Below are positions 1 through 7,455 of a stretch of 36,920 nt of DNA, in pieces. The notes beneath the pieces are model-generated. The model saw only the letters and a program-made list of their open reading frames with translations. It had not been told where the DNA came from and ran no database searches. The DNA comes from an uncultured Parabacteroides sp. (lineage in GTDB: Bacteria > Bacteroidota > Bacteroidia > Bacteroidales > Tannerellaceae), in NCBI GenBank assembly GCA_944325335.1, contig CALUZR010000034.1, positions 1 through 36,920 on the forward strand, written 5' to 3'. The stretch's first letter is position 1. Each line of letters begins with the position of its first letter. The position numbers and the translations under genes were made by a program.

Positions 1-92
1 TTATCATTGTTTTTGCTGGTAAATATAAGATTTTTTACTGAGAGGACAAAATGGAAGTTTCTAATGCGTTTGCCCTGTCCGCATACGAGCCA

Positions 93-184
93 ATCTCTAT
101 CTTTAGCTTGCAGATATATATCTTTAGGTTGCAGATACGTATCTTTAACCTGCAGATATGTATCTTTAGGCTAAAGATAGAGAT
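93..184. repeat. 92-bp palindromic element with 21-bp phased cores (copy 1)
   Basis: The element is bounded by a perfect 14-bp inverted repeat, ATCTCTATCTTTAG at 93-106 and CTAAAGATAGAGAT at 171-184. Inside are three 12-bp palindromic or near-palindromic cores, AGATATATATCT (112), AGATACGTATCT (133) and AGATATGTATCT (154), spaced exactly 21 bp apart. The end half-sites continue the same phase. A second 92-bp copy lies at 19051-19142. The reverse complement of copy 1 matches copy 2 at 78 of 92 positions by hand count. It lies about 60 bp upstream of the -7 box of the U32 gene. The function is unknown. Its period of 7 codons makes it read as open frames with a heptad pattern on both strands, which I take as incidental. 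Confidence 0.85.
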
Positions 185-242
185 TTTCCGCCGGGAGATG
201 AAATTTACCTGGGCAGGAAATGGCAAATCGCCCGATTATTCC

Positions 243-250
243 TACCTTTG
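243..250 (+). promoter_or_regulatory. Promoter -7 box for the U32 gene
   Basis: TACCTTTG fits the Bacteroidetes -7 consensus TAnnTTTG. No clear TTG is seen about 19-20 bp upstream. Transcription should start near 256, leaving a leader of roughly 20 nt before the ATG at 275. The box overlaps the possible upstream TTG start at 248, which argues against that start. Confidence 0.7.
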
Positions 251-274
251 CACCCAAATAGAGAAACCTTTTAT

Positions 275-1540
275 ATGACTTTACACGAGAAAGATTTTGA
301 AATCATGGCGCCGGTCGGTTCGTATGAATCGCTCATGGCAGCTATCCAAGGTGGTGCGGATTCGATTTACTTTGGCATCGAGGGCTTGAACATGCGCGCG
401 CGTTCGTCGAACAATTTCACGACAGAGGACTTGCGGCGCATCGTATCTATCTGCCAGGAGCATGGCATCAAGAGCTACCTGACGGTAAATACGGTGATTT
501 ATGGCGAGGATTTGCCCGTGATGCGCGAGATTATCGATGCGGCTAAAGCTGCTGGCCTTTCGGCGATTATCGCCTCCGACGTAGCGGCCATGGAATATGC
601 TAACCGCATCGGGCAGGAGGTGCACCTCTCGACGCAACTGAACATCTCGAATGCCGAGGCATTGAAGTTCTATGCCCGTTTTGCCGATGTCGTCGTGTTG
701 GCCCGCGAATTGAACCTGACGCAGGTGCACGAGATTTACGAAGCTATCCAACGCGAGCAGATACGTGGCCCGAAGGGCGAACTGATCCGCATCGAAATGT
801 TCGCCCATGGCGCCCTTTGTATGGCGGTTTCGGGGAAATGCTACCTCAGCTTGCACGAAATGAACGCCTCGGCCAACCGGGGCGCTTGCATGCAAATCTG
901 CCGCCGGGCGTATACGGTGCGCGACAAGGATAGCGACATCGAGCTGGACGTAGAGAACCAATACATCATGTCGCCCAAAGACTTGAAGACGATCCATTTC
1001 CTCAACAAGATGATGGACGCGGGCGTCCGGGTGTTCAAAATCGAAGGACGGGCGCGCGGTCCGGAGTATGTCCGCCTCGTGACGGAGTGCTACAAGGAGG
1101 CCGTCCGTGCCTATTGCGAAGGGACATTTACGGAAGAGAAGATCGCCGCGTGGGATGAACGCCTGCGCCGTGTCTTCAACCGGGGCTTCTGGAATGGTTA
1201 TTACTTAGGGCAACGCCTCGGCGAATGGAGCAGCAAATACGGGTCGGGGGCGACGCGCAAGAAGGTGTATGCCGCGCGGGGCATCAAGTATTTCGACAAG
1301 ATCGGGGTGGCGGAGTTCGAGATGGAGAGCGGTACGCTGCACGTGGGCGACGAAATCCTCATCACCGGACCGACCACGGGAGCCGTCATGCAGACCGTCG
1401 ACGAGATCCGCGTGGACCTGAAGCCGGTCGAGGAGACCACGAAAGGCGAACGCTTCTCCCTCAAGGTGAACGAGAAGGTACGCCCTTCCGACCGCCTCTA
1501 TGTCATGCAAATCGTAGAACCCAAGAAAGAATTCAACTGA
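275..1540 (+). CDS. Peptidase U32 family protein (TrhP/YegQ-like)
   Basis: This 421-residue protein belongs to the U32 'collagenase-like' family. Characterised members such as E. coli TrhP act in tRNA uridine-34 hydroxylation rather than as proven proteases. The U32 signature is at residues 174-191 (E-x-F, then G-A-L-C, then G-K-C-Y-L-S). Four cysteines at about 182, 189, 205 and 209 are arranged like the Fe-S ligands known from other U32 proteins. The N-terminal two thirds form the TIM-barrel part, and the last ~90 residues look like the family's small beta-barrel domain. I chose the ATG at 275 because the in-frame TTG at 248 lies within the promoter. The stop is followed after 1 bp by the thioesterase start, so the two are co-transcribed. 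The family is certain; the exact substrate is inferred. Confidence 0.93.
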   Translation: MTLHEKDFEIMAPVGSYESLMAAIQGGADSIYFGIEGLNMRARSSNNFTTEDLRRIVSICQEHGIKSYLTVNTVIYGEDLPVMREIIDAAKAAGLSAIIASDVAAMEYANRIGQEVHLSTQLNISNAEALKFYARFADVVVLARELNLTQVHEIYEAIQREQIRGPKGELIRIEMFAHGALCMAVSGKCYLSLHEMNASANRGACMQICRRAYTVRDKDSDIELDVENQYIMSPKDLKTIHFLNKMMDAGVRVFKIEGRARGPEYVRLVTECYKEAVRAYCEGTFTEEKIAAWDERLRRVFNRGFWNGYYLGQRLGEWSSKYGSGATRKKVYAARGIKYFDKIGVAEFEMESGTLHVGDEILITGPTTGAVMQTVDEIRVDLKPVEETTKGERFSLKVNEKVRPSDRLYVMQIVEPKKEFN

Positions 1541-1541
1541 T

Positions 1542-1943
1542 ATGAAGAAGTATTTGTACACATGGGAAGACCAGGTGCGCGATTATGAATGCGACCTGCA
1601 AGGCGTGGTCAACAACGCCAATTACCAACATTACATGGAGCATACGCGCCATCGCTTCCTCGAATCGTTGGGCGAGAACTTTGCCCGGATGCACGACGAG
1701 GGGCGGGATGCGTTCGTCTCGCGCGTCGAGATCCAGTTCAAGCATTCGCTCCGGAGCGGGGACCGTTTCCGTTCGTGCCTCAACGCGCGGCGGGAGGGCG
1801 TCAAGCTGGTGTTCGAGCAAGACATCTACCGCCTCCCCGACGAGACGCTGGCCGTGCGGGGTGTGGTCGACACGGTGCTGGTCGAGCAAGGTCGACTCAC
1901 GCGCGGCGAGTACTTCGATAGGCTCCTTGAGAAAACAAAGTAA
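1542..1943 (+). CDS. Hot-dog fold acyl-CoA thioesterase (4HBT, YbgC/FadM-like)
   Basis: The protein has 133 residues, the usual size for a single hot-dog domain. Near the N-terminus the segment D-L-Q-G-V-V-N-N-A-N-Y followed by Y-x-E-x-x-R matches the YbgC-type active-site helix, whose aspartate is the catalytic residue in the family. It probably hydrolyses an acyl-CoA or a related thioester in the cytoplasm. It starts 1 bp after the U32 stop and is translated from the same message. Its TAA stop forms the first letters of the TAATGTGC repeat that follows. The natural substrate cannot be read from sequence. Confidence 0.88.
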   Translation: MKKYLYTWEDQVRDYECDLQGVVNNANYQHYMEHTRHRFLESLGENFARMHDEGRDAFVSRVEIQFKHSLRSGDRFRSCLNARREGVKLVFEQDIYRLPDETLAVRGVVDTVLVEQGRLTRGEYFDRLLEKTK

Positions 1944-2037
1944 TGTGCTAATGTGCTAATAAACAATGTGCCAATGCAACAATATAATTTGCACATTATT
2001 CTCATTAGCACATTAACACATTAGCACATTAGCACAT
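1941..2037. repeat. Inverted array of TAATGTGC words (terminator-like hairpin)
   Basis: The left arm at 1943-1960 and right arm at 2020-2037 are an exact 18-bp inverted repeat built from the word ATGTGCTA. Further diverged words fill the interior (1966-1976 and 1991-2019), so several alternative hairpins can form. A run of A residues follows. It separates the U32/thioesterase operon from dprA and could act as a terminator or attenuator. It has the same design as the GAAGAAT and CGCAGAT elements elsewhere in the window. Confidence 0.8.
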
Positions 2038-2070
2038 AAAAAACTCATAAACATATAAACTCAAACGACT

Positions 2071-3168
2071 ATGAACTTACTGTATCCCATCGCCCTGACT
2101 ATGATAAACGGCGTAGGCGGCATTCTGGCCCGCCAGTTGCTGAACGCCTTCGGTAGTGCAGAGGCGATTTTCCAAGAGAAAAAACAACGGTTGGAGCGCG
2201 TCCCCGGCATTGGGGAATTGCTCGCGACGGAAATCCAGCGGCCGGAGGTCATGCGCCGCGCCGAGCAAGAGCTGGCCTTTATCGAGAAGAATCAAATCCA
2301 ATGCCTTTACATCGAGGAAGAGGCATATCCATTCCGCCTCCGCGAGTGCCCCGACGCGCCGCTGCTCCTTTATTATAAAGGGACGGCGGATTTGAACGCG
2401 CGGCACATCCTGAGCGTCGTCGGGACGCGCCATGCCACCCGCTATGGGCAAGATGCTGTCGCCCAACTGATGGAAGGCATCTCCGAGGCTTTCCCGGATA
2501 CGCTTATCGTCAGCGGATTGGCGTATGGCATCGACGTCTGTGCCCATCGGAGCGCGCTCCGGAACCATTTGCACACGGTCGGCGTCCTTGCGCATGGCCT
2601 CGACCGGCTTTACCCGCCCGCACATCGGCAAACGGCGATCGAGATGCTTTCGCAAGGCGGCTTGCTCACCGATTTCCCGAGCCAGACGAATCCGGACCGC
2701 CCCAATTTCCTGAAGCGCAACCGCATCATCGCGGGATTGTCGGATGCTACGCTGGTGGTCGAATCGGCCCGCAAAGGAGGGTCGCTCGTGACGGCCGGAG
2801 TGGCCCTCTCCTACAATCGCGAGGTGTTCGCCTTCCCTGGCCGCGCGACCGACATCTATTCCGTCGGGTGCAACGAGCTGATCCGTCATCACCAAGCGGG
2901 GTTGGTATCTTCGGCGGCCGACCTCATCGAGGCGTTGGGGTGGCAAACCGATTCCGCACCACAAGCCACGCAAGCCGAGCTCGCGTTCGACGATTCGCCC
3001 GAGACGGCCTGCCTCGTCGCCTGCCTCCGCGCGCAATCGCCCTTGCATATCAACGTGCTGGCCAAGCAGACGGGACAGGACATCGCCCAGCTCACGAACC
3101 TTTTGTTCGAGCTGGAGCTATCGGGGCGCATCCGCACGTTGCCGGGGAATATGTATGCGCTTAGCTGA
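2071..3168 (+). CDS. dprA: DNA-processing protein DprA (Smf)
   Basis: DprA binds incoming single-stranded DNA and loads RecA during natural transformation, and may act in recombination more broadly. The 365-residue protein has the full domain order: an N-terminal helix-hairpin-helix/SAM-like domain (about 1-70), the extended Rossmann fold (about 85-290) and a C-terminal winged-helix domain (about 300-365). Diagnostic motifs are S-V-V-G-T-R at 115-120, then G-L-A-Y-G-I-D, the YP pair in the G-L-D-R-L-Y-P segment, F-L-K-R-N-R-I-I-A-G-L-S and G-S-L-V-T-A. The length is normal. The last 8 bp overlap the 3' end of the convergent AraC gene. No strong promoter is obvious in 2038-2070, so transcription may come partly from the upstream operon through the hairpin. 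Confidence 0.96.
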   Translation: MNLLYPIALTMINGVGGILARQLLNAFGSAEAIFQEKKQRLERVPGIGELLATEIQRPEVMRRAEQELAFIEKNQIQCLYIEEEAYPFRLRECPDAPLLLYYKGTADLNARHILSVVGTRHATRYGQDAVAQLMEGISEAFPDTLIVSGLAYGIDVCAHRSALRNHLHTVGVLAHGLDRLYPPAHRQTAIEMLSQGGLLTDFPSQTNPDRPNFLKRNRIIAGLSDATLVVESARKGGSLVTAGVALSYNREVFAFPGRATDIYSVGCNELIRHHQAGLVSSAADLIEALGWQTDSAPQATQAELAFDDSPETACLVACLRAQSPLHINVLAKQTGQDIAQLTNLLFELELSGRIRTLPGNMYALS

Positions 3169-4093
3169 ATTGGCTGATCGCGTCGGCGGTGGCGGCATAC
3201 GGGTCATGTCCTCCATTCACCAAGCATTCGCGGTACTCTTTGGGCGACATGCCCGTGCGGAGCTTCACGAATTTGCCAAAGAAGGACATGGAGGGGAAAT
3301 TCAGCTCGTTGGCCACCTCCTTGATGCACATGTCGCTCTTCTTCAGGAGATATTGGATGTCGCGCATGATGAAATAACTCACAATGTCCATGGCTGGATA
3401 ACCGCTTATCCGCTTGCAAACGACCGAGAGGTATTTGCGGGAGATGTTCAGCTCCTCGGCATACATGAACAGGTCCCGAGGCTTCGGGTACGTGTTCGAC
3501 AATAGCTGCAAGAAGCGCCTGAACAGCCGCTCGCTCTGCGTGAACGTGGGTGGATTCACCTTGACGAAACGCTCCATAAAGTCGTGGAACTCATACAGGA
3601 ACGCCTGCAAGAGCGCGCTGGTCACCTCCTTCTGGTGGTGGCGCGGCGTGCCGGTCAGTTTGCTGCGGATCAGGTCGTAATACTGGCAAAACGAGTTCAC
3701 CTCTTCCGCATTCAACGAGAGGATGGGCGATTTGTCCAAGAAGCGGAAAATGTCCCACCCATCGTTCGAGATGAGCGTGATTTGCTTCACGTATTCCGGC
3801 GAGAGGCAGATGCAGCGGAAACGCATGTCGCAGCTTGTTGTACTATTTTCCAGTATGATATTGGGATGGCAGACCAGCAGGTCGTCCTTCTTCATCGTGT
3901 ACGATTGCCCGTTGATGTTGAGCGTCGCATGCCCCTTGAGGCACAAAATCAGCGCCACCACGCCCATGCGCACCGCCCCTTTTTCTTCGAAACGGTGGAA
4001 ATCTTCGATAAAAGCGACCCGGTCGTCGCAATACACAGCCGCGTTGCTGGCCGCAATGTCTTTAAAATTGCCTTTTTTGATCTCTTCTTTCAT
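3161..4093 (-). CDS. AraC family transcriptional regulator
   Basis: The protein has 310 residues. The N-terminal half has the small beta-rich, cupin-like sensor typical of AraC regulators (about 25-170). The C-terminal ~100 residues hold the double helix-turn-helix module, with the characteristic segment I-K-E-V-A-N-E-L-N-F followed by F-x-x-F-G-K-F-V and the G-M-S-P-K-E-Y-R ending. The ligand cannot be predicted. It is convergent with dprA, overlapping it by 8 bp, and divergent from the DUF6261-like gene across a 645-bp intergenic region that carries a phased palindrome array. It is therefore one candidate for a protein that binds the array, but nothing in the sequence proves this. The start ATG at 4093 is followed by lysine-rich coding sequence. 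Confidence 0.92.
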   Translation of the reverse strand: MKEEIKKGNFKDIAASNAAVYCDDRVAFIEDFHRFEEKGAVRMGVVALILCLKGHATLNINGQSYTMKKDDLLVCHPNIILENSTTSCDMRFRCICLSPEYVKQITLISNDGWDIFRFLDKSPILSLNAEEVNSFCQYYDLIRSKLTGTPRHHQKEVTSALLQAFLYEFHDFMERFVKVNPPTFTQSERLFRRFLQLLSNTYPKPRDLFMYAEELNISRKYLSVVCKRISGYPAMDIVSYFIMRDIQYLLKKSDMCIKEVANELNFPSMSFFGKFVKLRTGMSPKEYRECLVNGGHDPYAATADAISQFS

Positions 4094-4411
4094 GTCCCTA
4101 TTTTCTTTTTTGGCGCAAAATAAACCATTTTGAAGGAGAAAACCTTGGTCCTTATCGGTAGAAATTTGGTCTGAAAGTAGATTGTGCGTCCATTTTTCGC
4201 GCAGAAAGGCCTCGACGGGCCGCCGCTCATCCTTTTTAGGCCAGCGAAAGTGTTCCCTCGTTCGCCTATCTCCCGATTCTCATCGCCCGAAACCTTTTTT
4301 AAGGCAAAAACCCGTCTCCGCACGCCCGATTCGAGGTTTGGAGCAGCAAAAACGAAGATCCGGACACCCCGAAAGTTAACCGTTGTATCTTATTGAAATA
4401 AAAACATAATG
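4094..4411. other. Intergenic stretch between AraC gene and palindrome array
   Basis: No gene is supported here. It must hold the promoter of the AraC gene; an imperfect -7 candidate (minus-strand TTATTTTG near 4120-4127) is visible. Short open frames in this stretch look accidental. An isolated TTGTAT at 4383 resembles the array half-site but is out of phase with the 42-bp period. Confidence 0.5.
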
Positions 4412-4669
4412 TTGTAGCCCTACAATAGCGATATTTCTATATTCAAAATAAAAATGTATCCCTACAATTAGGCAATAATAATAAACAAATAGAAGCCGTA
4501 GCTCTACAATGACCTATTTTTTATATCCAAAACAGAGTTGTAGTACTACAAAGCTATTTTGTAAATAAACGAAGACATATTGTAGTATTACGAGCCTATT
4601 TTGCAGATAAGCGACGTGCTACAGTAGACCTACAATTATAAAATGTTAATTTCATTCCTTCTTTTGTAG
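4412..4669. repeat. Array of 14-bp palindromes at exact 42-bp period
   Basis: Six copies of a dyad with consensus TTGTAGnnCTACAA start at 4412, 4454, 4496, 4538, 4580 and 4622, each exactly 42 bp apart. A lone half-site TTGTAG occurs at 4664, again exactly in phase. The copies at 4412 and 4538 are perfect; the others have one to a few changes, mostly in one half-site. The 28-bp spacers are AT-rich and partly similar to each other (several contain a TATTTT block), so this is a diverged tandem repeat. A 42-bp period is four helical turns, placing all sites on one face of the DNA. The last half-site ends 7 bp before the -33 TTG of the DUF6261-like gene. It is best read as an operator or activator array. 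Confidence 0.9.
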
Positions 4670-4676
4670 GAAAAGC

Positions 4677-4707
4677 TTGCCGTTCCGACAATAATTTGCC
4701 ACCTTTG
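4677..4707 (+). promoter_or_regulatory. Promoter for the DUF6261-like gene
   Basis: A -33 TTG at 4677-4679 and a -7 box CACCTTTG at 4700-4707 (one change from TAnnTTTG) are separated by 20 bp. Transcription should begin near 4713, giving a leader of about 25 nt. The phased palindrome array abuts this promoter directly. Confidence 0.65.
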
Positions 4708-4738
4708 CAAGTAGTTCGGAGACGTAAAAAAGAAGATT

Positions 4739-5473
4739 ATGGCACAACTGATACAAAGTTTTCGCATGAGCCGGATGTCGCTGGGGGCACGGAGCCTCTT
4801 CCATCGCATGATGCGGCAGCTGATAGCCGAGGCGACGCCCGAGGCGTTGCACATCAGCGGGTTGATGAAGCCTTACGAGGCGGCGTGCGACCAGCTGCAG
4901 GCGATTGTGGTGCGCCCGACGACCTACGTTGCCACCCGGCGCCTACGGCAGGCGGACCGGCAGCGCGACCGCGTCCTTGCGGCCATCTTGGGGGCTGTGC
5001 GGCTGGGACTTCGTTCGCCCATCGCGTCCAAGCTGGAGGCGGCGCGGCATCTCGACCCGGTGCTGAAGCCTTGCCGGGGGATTGCGCGGTATGCCTACAC
5101 GCGGCAGTCGGGGCACATGCGTCCGCTGATTGATGATTTGGAAGCGCCGGAACGGGCTACGTACATCGCGGCACTCCATTTGGAGGAGGAATTGGCGATG
5201 CTCCACGCGGCGCAAGATGAATTTGATGCGGCTTTGGACCAAAAGGTGGAAGAAATAGGTGAACGCGCGATGGTGAAAGACCTGAGGACGAAGGAGGTAA
5301 TAGAGAACGTCAACCGCCTCTATGCCCGCATCGTCGAGACGGTCAATGCCTATGCCATTGTCGAGCCTACCGACACGATACGCGACTTCATCAGCAGCGT
5401 GAACGGCCTGGTTTACACGCAAAAGCAGGTGATTGCGAACAGCGGGTCGAACCAGAAGGAAAGAGAGGAATAA
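4739..5473 (+). CDS. DUF6261-like protein of unknown function
   Basis: This 244-residue, mostly helical protein has no signal peptide and no membrane segment, so it is predicted to be cytoplasmic. It is rich in arginine and alanine in the first half and has long amphipathic helices (about 155-215). The length and pattern resemble the DUF6261 family, which as far as I know occurs in Bacteroidetes and has no assigned function; the assignment is from memory. I see no catalytic motif. It is a single-gene unit: an array of palindromes controls or marks its promoter upstream, and a long CGCAGAT hairpin follows its stop, so it may be under dedicated regulation. The ATG at 4739 follows a purine-rich AAAGAAG stretch. 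Confidence 0.72.
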   Translation: MAQLIQSFRMSRMSLGARSLFHRMMRQLIAEATPEALHISGLMKPYEAACDQLQAIVVRPTTYVATRRLRQADRQRDRVLAAILGAVRLGLRSPIASKLEAARHLDPVLKPCRGIARYAYTRQSGHMRPLIDDLEAPERATYIAALHLEEELAMLHAAQDEFDAALDQKVEEIGERAMVKDLRTKEVIENVNRLYARIVETVNAYAIVEPTDTIRDFISSVNGLVYTQKQVIANSGSNQKEREE

Positions 5474-5495
5474 ATCAAGCCAAGTGGGTGGGAAA

Positions 5496-5619
5496 GCACG
5501 CAGATAAACGCAGACTAAAGCGCAGATGACCGCAGATCTTTTATTGGGCTACGCGGTATTATCTTAAATAAAAAATAAATCTGCGGTCATCTGCGCTTTA
5601 GTCTGCGGCATCTGCGTGC
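5496..5619. repeat. Long inverted repeat of CGCAGAT words
   Basis: The left arm at 5496-5537 and the right arm at 5579-5619 are complementary over about 41 bp with only a small interruption. Each arm is made of the word CGCAGA(T/C) repeated four times at about 10-11 bp steps. The loop carries the segment GGGCTACGCGGTATTATC, which also recurs in reverse orientation in the related tandem copies at 19274-19442. It lies between two convergent genes (DUF6261-like and Nudix) and could terminate transcription from both sides. It is one member of a dispersed repeat family. Confidence 0.88.
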
Positions 5620-5646
5620 CATAAACCTATCTGCGTGCCATTAAAC

Positions 5647-6168
5647 CTATTGCATCTTATACCGCTTCACCGCCTCGCGGATAGACTGGAGGCCGAACTC
5701 GTCGGGCGAGAGCGTCTCGGGGCGCCGGACGAGGATGTCCGCCGCGTCGTCTGCCGCCTGCGCCTGGCTGAAATCCGCCACGTGGCACTCGAAGAACTGG
5801 TCGAGCGTGTGCACCTCGAAGCCCATGTAGGGATAGATGTTGGGGATGGAGAAGAGGTAACGGCACTGGTGGATTTCCAAGCCCGTCTCTTCGCGCACTT
5901 CGCGGGCTGCCGCCTCTTCGCCCGACTCGTACATGTCGACGAAACCGCCCGGAAGGTCGAGCGTCCCCTTGCCCGGTTCCTTCGCGCGGCGCACCAAGAG
6001 CAATTCGCCCGCCGCGTTGCGGATAAAGCAAGCCACGGCCGCCGAGGGGTTAAAGTAATAGACAAAGCCGCAATGCGTACACATTTTCGCCTTCTCGTTC
6101 CGCTCGACGAAGGTCGGCTGTCCGCAGACGGGGCAATACGCAAACTGGTGTAAAGGATGTTGCTTCAT
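5647..6168 (-). CDS. Nudix hydrolase with N-terminal zinc ribbon
   Basis: The protein has 173 residues. Its N-terminus carries a C-P-V-C-G and C-T-H-C-G pair (Cys 12, 15, 30, 33), a zinc ribbon like that of NudC-type NAD(H)/ADP-ribose pyrophosphatases. The complete Nudix box is at residues 75-97: G, five residues, E81, seven residues, R89-E90, then R92-E93-E94-x-G96. The family cleaves nucleoside diphosphates linked to another group, and the acidic box binds the metal. The substrate is uncertain; dinucleotide or sugar-nucleotide housecleaning is likely. An in-frame TTG at 6177 is possible, but the ATG at 6168 is the more likely start. The gene is followed by the CGCAGAT hairpin. Confidence 0.92.
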   Translation of the reverse strand: MKQHPLHQFAYCPVCGQPTFVERNEKAKMCTHCGFVYYFNPSAAVACFIRNAAGELLLVRRAKEPGKGTLDLPGGFVDMYESGEEAAAREVREETGLEIHQCRYLFSIPNIYPYMGFEVHTLDQFFECHVADFSQAQAADDAADILVRRPETLSPDEFGLQSIREAVKRYKMQ

Positions 6169-6268
6169 AATTTCCAAAGGGATTAAAACGAAACGAGGTC
6201 ACGCTTCCTCTCGAAAGCGCAACCTCCATGGCCATATTACAAAAAGTTCAACAATAAATGACGACTTA

Positions 6269-7276
6269 TCAAGCTTCTTTGCTCGCAATCAATGCGGCAG
6301 CAGCAGCCGAAGTGTCTTTCACTTCCCAACCCAGCGCGCTGGCGCCCAATACGGCCGCATCGCTTTCTTTCAGTTGAGAGAAGAGCAACTTCGTCTTGCC
6401 CTGATAAATCTTCAGCATGTTCTTTTCCATCGCACGCTTGATCGGGTTCATGATCAAATCACCCGACTTCGCCAAGCCGCCGAACAAGATGATGGCTTCC
6501 GGACTGGAGAAGGCTACGAAATCCGCAAACGCTTCGCCCAGGATATTTCCCGTGAATTCGAAAATTTCGAGCGCCATCTTGTCGTTCTTCATGGCTGCGT
6601 CATACACATCCTTCGAAGTGATTTCATCCGGATCCAAATCGCGCAAGAGGCTTTCGTCCTTGCGGATTTCGAGGAACTCGCGTGCCGTACGCGCTACGCC
6701 TGTAGCCGAAGCATACGTTTCCAAGCAACCCTGACGACCGCAACCGCACGGACGGCCGTTGTTCCGACGTACAATCACGTGGCCCAATTCGCCGGCGAAA
6801 CCGTCGTGGCCATACACCAGATTACCGCCAATCACAATACCGCTACCAACACCCGTGCCCAGCGTAATGACAATAAAGTCTTTCATACCACGCGCCGCGC
6901 CATAGGTCATTTCGCCGATAGCCGCCGCATTGGCATCGTTGGTCAATGCCACCGGGATTCCGCCCAAGTAATCGCTAATCAACTGAGCCAACGGAATCAC
7001 ACCCCGCCAAGGCAGGTTCGGAGCAAACTCGATGCATCCGTTAAAGAAATTGCCATTCGGCGCGCCGATACCGACGCCTTTGATCTTTTCCGGACCACCG
7101 GCTTGGTCGATAATCGTTTTCACGCCATCGCCCAAAGCTGTTACATATTCGTTAATGTCGGGATATTTTCCCGTCTTAATCGAACTGCTATATAAAATAG
7201 TACCACGCGCGTCAACCACGCCAAAAACTGAATTCGTACCGCCTATATCGATACCTACTACATAAGGCTTCTCCAT
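6269..7276 (-). CDS. ROK family sugar kinase (probable glucokinase)
   Basis: This 335-residue cytoplasmic kinase phosphorylates a hexose, most likely glucose, with ATP. Visible motifs are the phosphate-binding G-I-D-I-G-G-T-N at 8-15, the catalytic aspartate in T-N-D-A-N-A-A-A-I-G-E (Asp 114), the E-L-G-H histidine (166) and the ROK zinc motif C-G-C-G-x-x-G-C-x-E with cysteines near 177, 179 and 184. The ATG at 7276 is chosen because a near-ideal promoter lies at 7325-7354, within the longer open frame. It has its own transcript. The GH3, GH29 and GH13 genes nearby would supply free sugars, but the sequence shows no direct link. Confidence 0.93.
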   Translation of the reverse strand: MEKPYVVGIDIGGTNSVFGVVDARGTILYSSSIKTGKYPDINEYVTALGDGVKTIIDQAGGPEKIKGVGIGAPNGNFFNGCIEFAPNLPWRGVIPLAQLISDYLGGIPVALTNDANAAAIGEMTYGAARGMKDFIVITLGTGVGSGIVIGGNLVYGHDGFAGELGHVIVRRNNGRPCGCGRQGCLETYASATGVARTAREFLEIRKDESLLRDLDPDEITSKDVYDAAMKNDKMALEIFEFTGNILGEAFADFVAFSSPEAIILFGGLAKSGDLIMNPIKRAMEKNMLKIYQGKTKLLFSQLKESDAAVLGASALGWEVKDTSAAAAALIASKEA

Positions 7277-7324
7277 GATTTTATATTTAGGATTAATACT
7301 ATTGCATTTTTTGTTATCCACTGG

Positions 7325-7354
7325 CAAATATAGGGTGTTTCTTAAAAGCGGCAA
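7325..7354 (-). promoter_or_regulatory. Promoter for the ROK kinase
   Basis: On the minus strand a -33 TTG (7354-7352) and a -7 box TATATTTG (7332-7325) are separated by exactly 19 bp, matching the Bacteroidetes housekeeping consensus. The leader is about 45 nt. This promoter rules out translation from upstream codons of the open frame. Confidence 0.8.
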
Positions 7355-7455
7355 TACATTTTTGCCAAAAATTTAGCAGAAAAGTTACATTTTATCGTTT
7401 ATCATCCGATATTCTGCCTAAGAATTATGCTGCATAGCAGAAAACGGGCAAAAAG

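Noticed and set aside
248..274. Upstream TTG start for the U32 protein
   Set aside because: It lies inside the -7 box TACCTTTG and would be upstream of the transcript start; the ATG at 275 fits.
51..278. Small ORF overlapping the U32 start with heptad-like Ile/Phe/Leu repeats
   Set aside because: The repetitive protein arises from the 21-bp DNA period, which equals seven codons; the opposite strand gives a similar frame (35-226). The ORF runs through the U32 promoter.
3161..3168. 8-bp overlap of convergent dprA and AraC gene as a regulatory device
   Set aside because: Short 3' overlaps of convergent genes are common, and nothing else at this site suggests regulation.
4412..4669. Possible CRISPR array from regularly spaced repeats
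   Set aside because: The repeat is only 14 bp, is palindromic and imperfect, and the 28-bp spacers resemble each other. No cas genes are nearby. A phased operator array explains it better.
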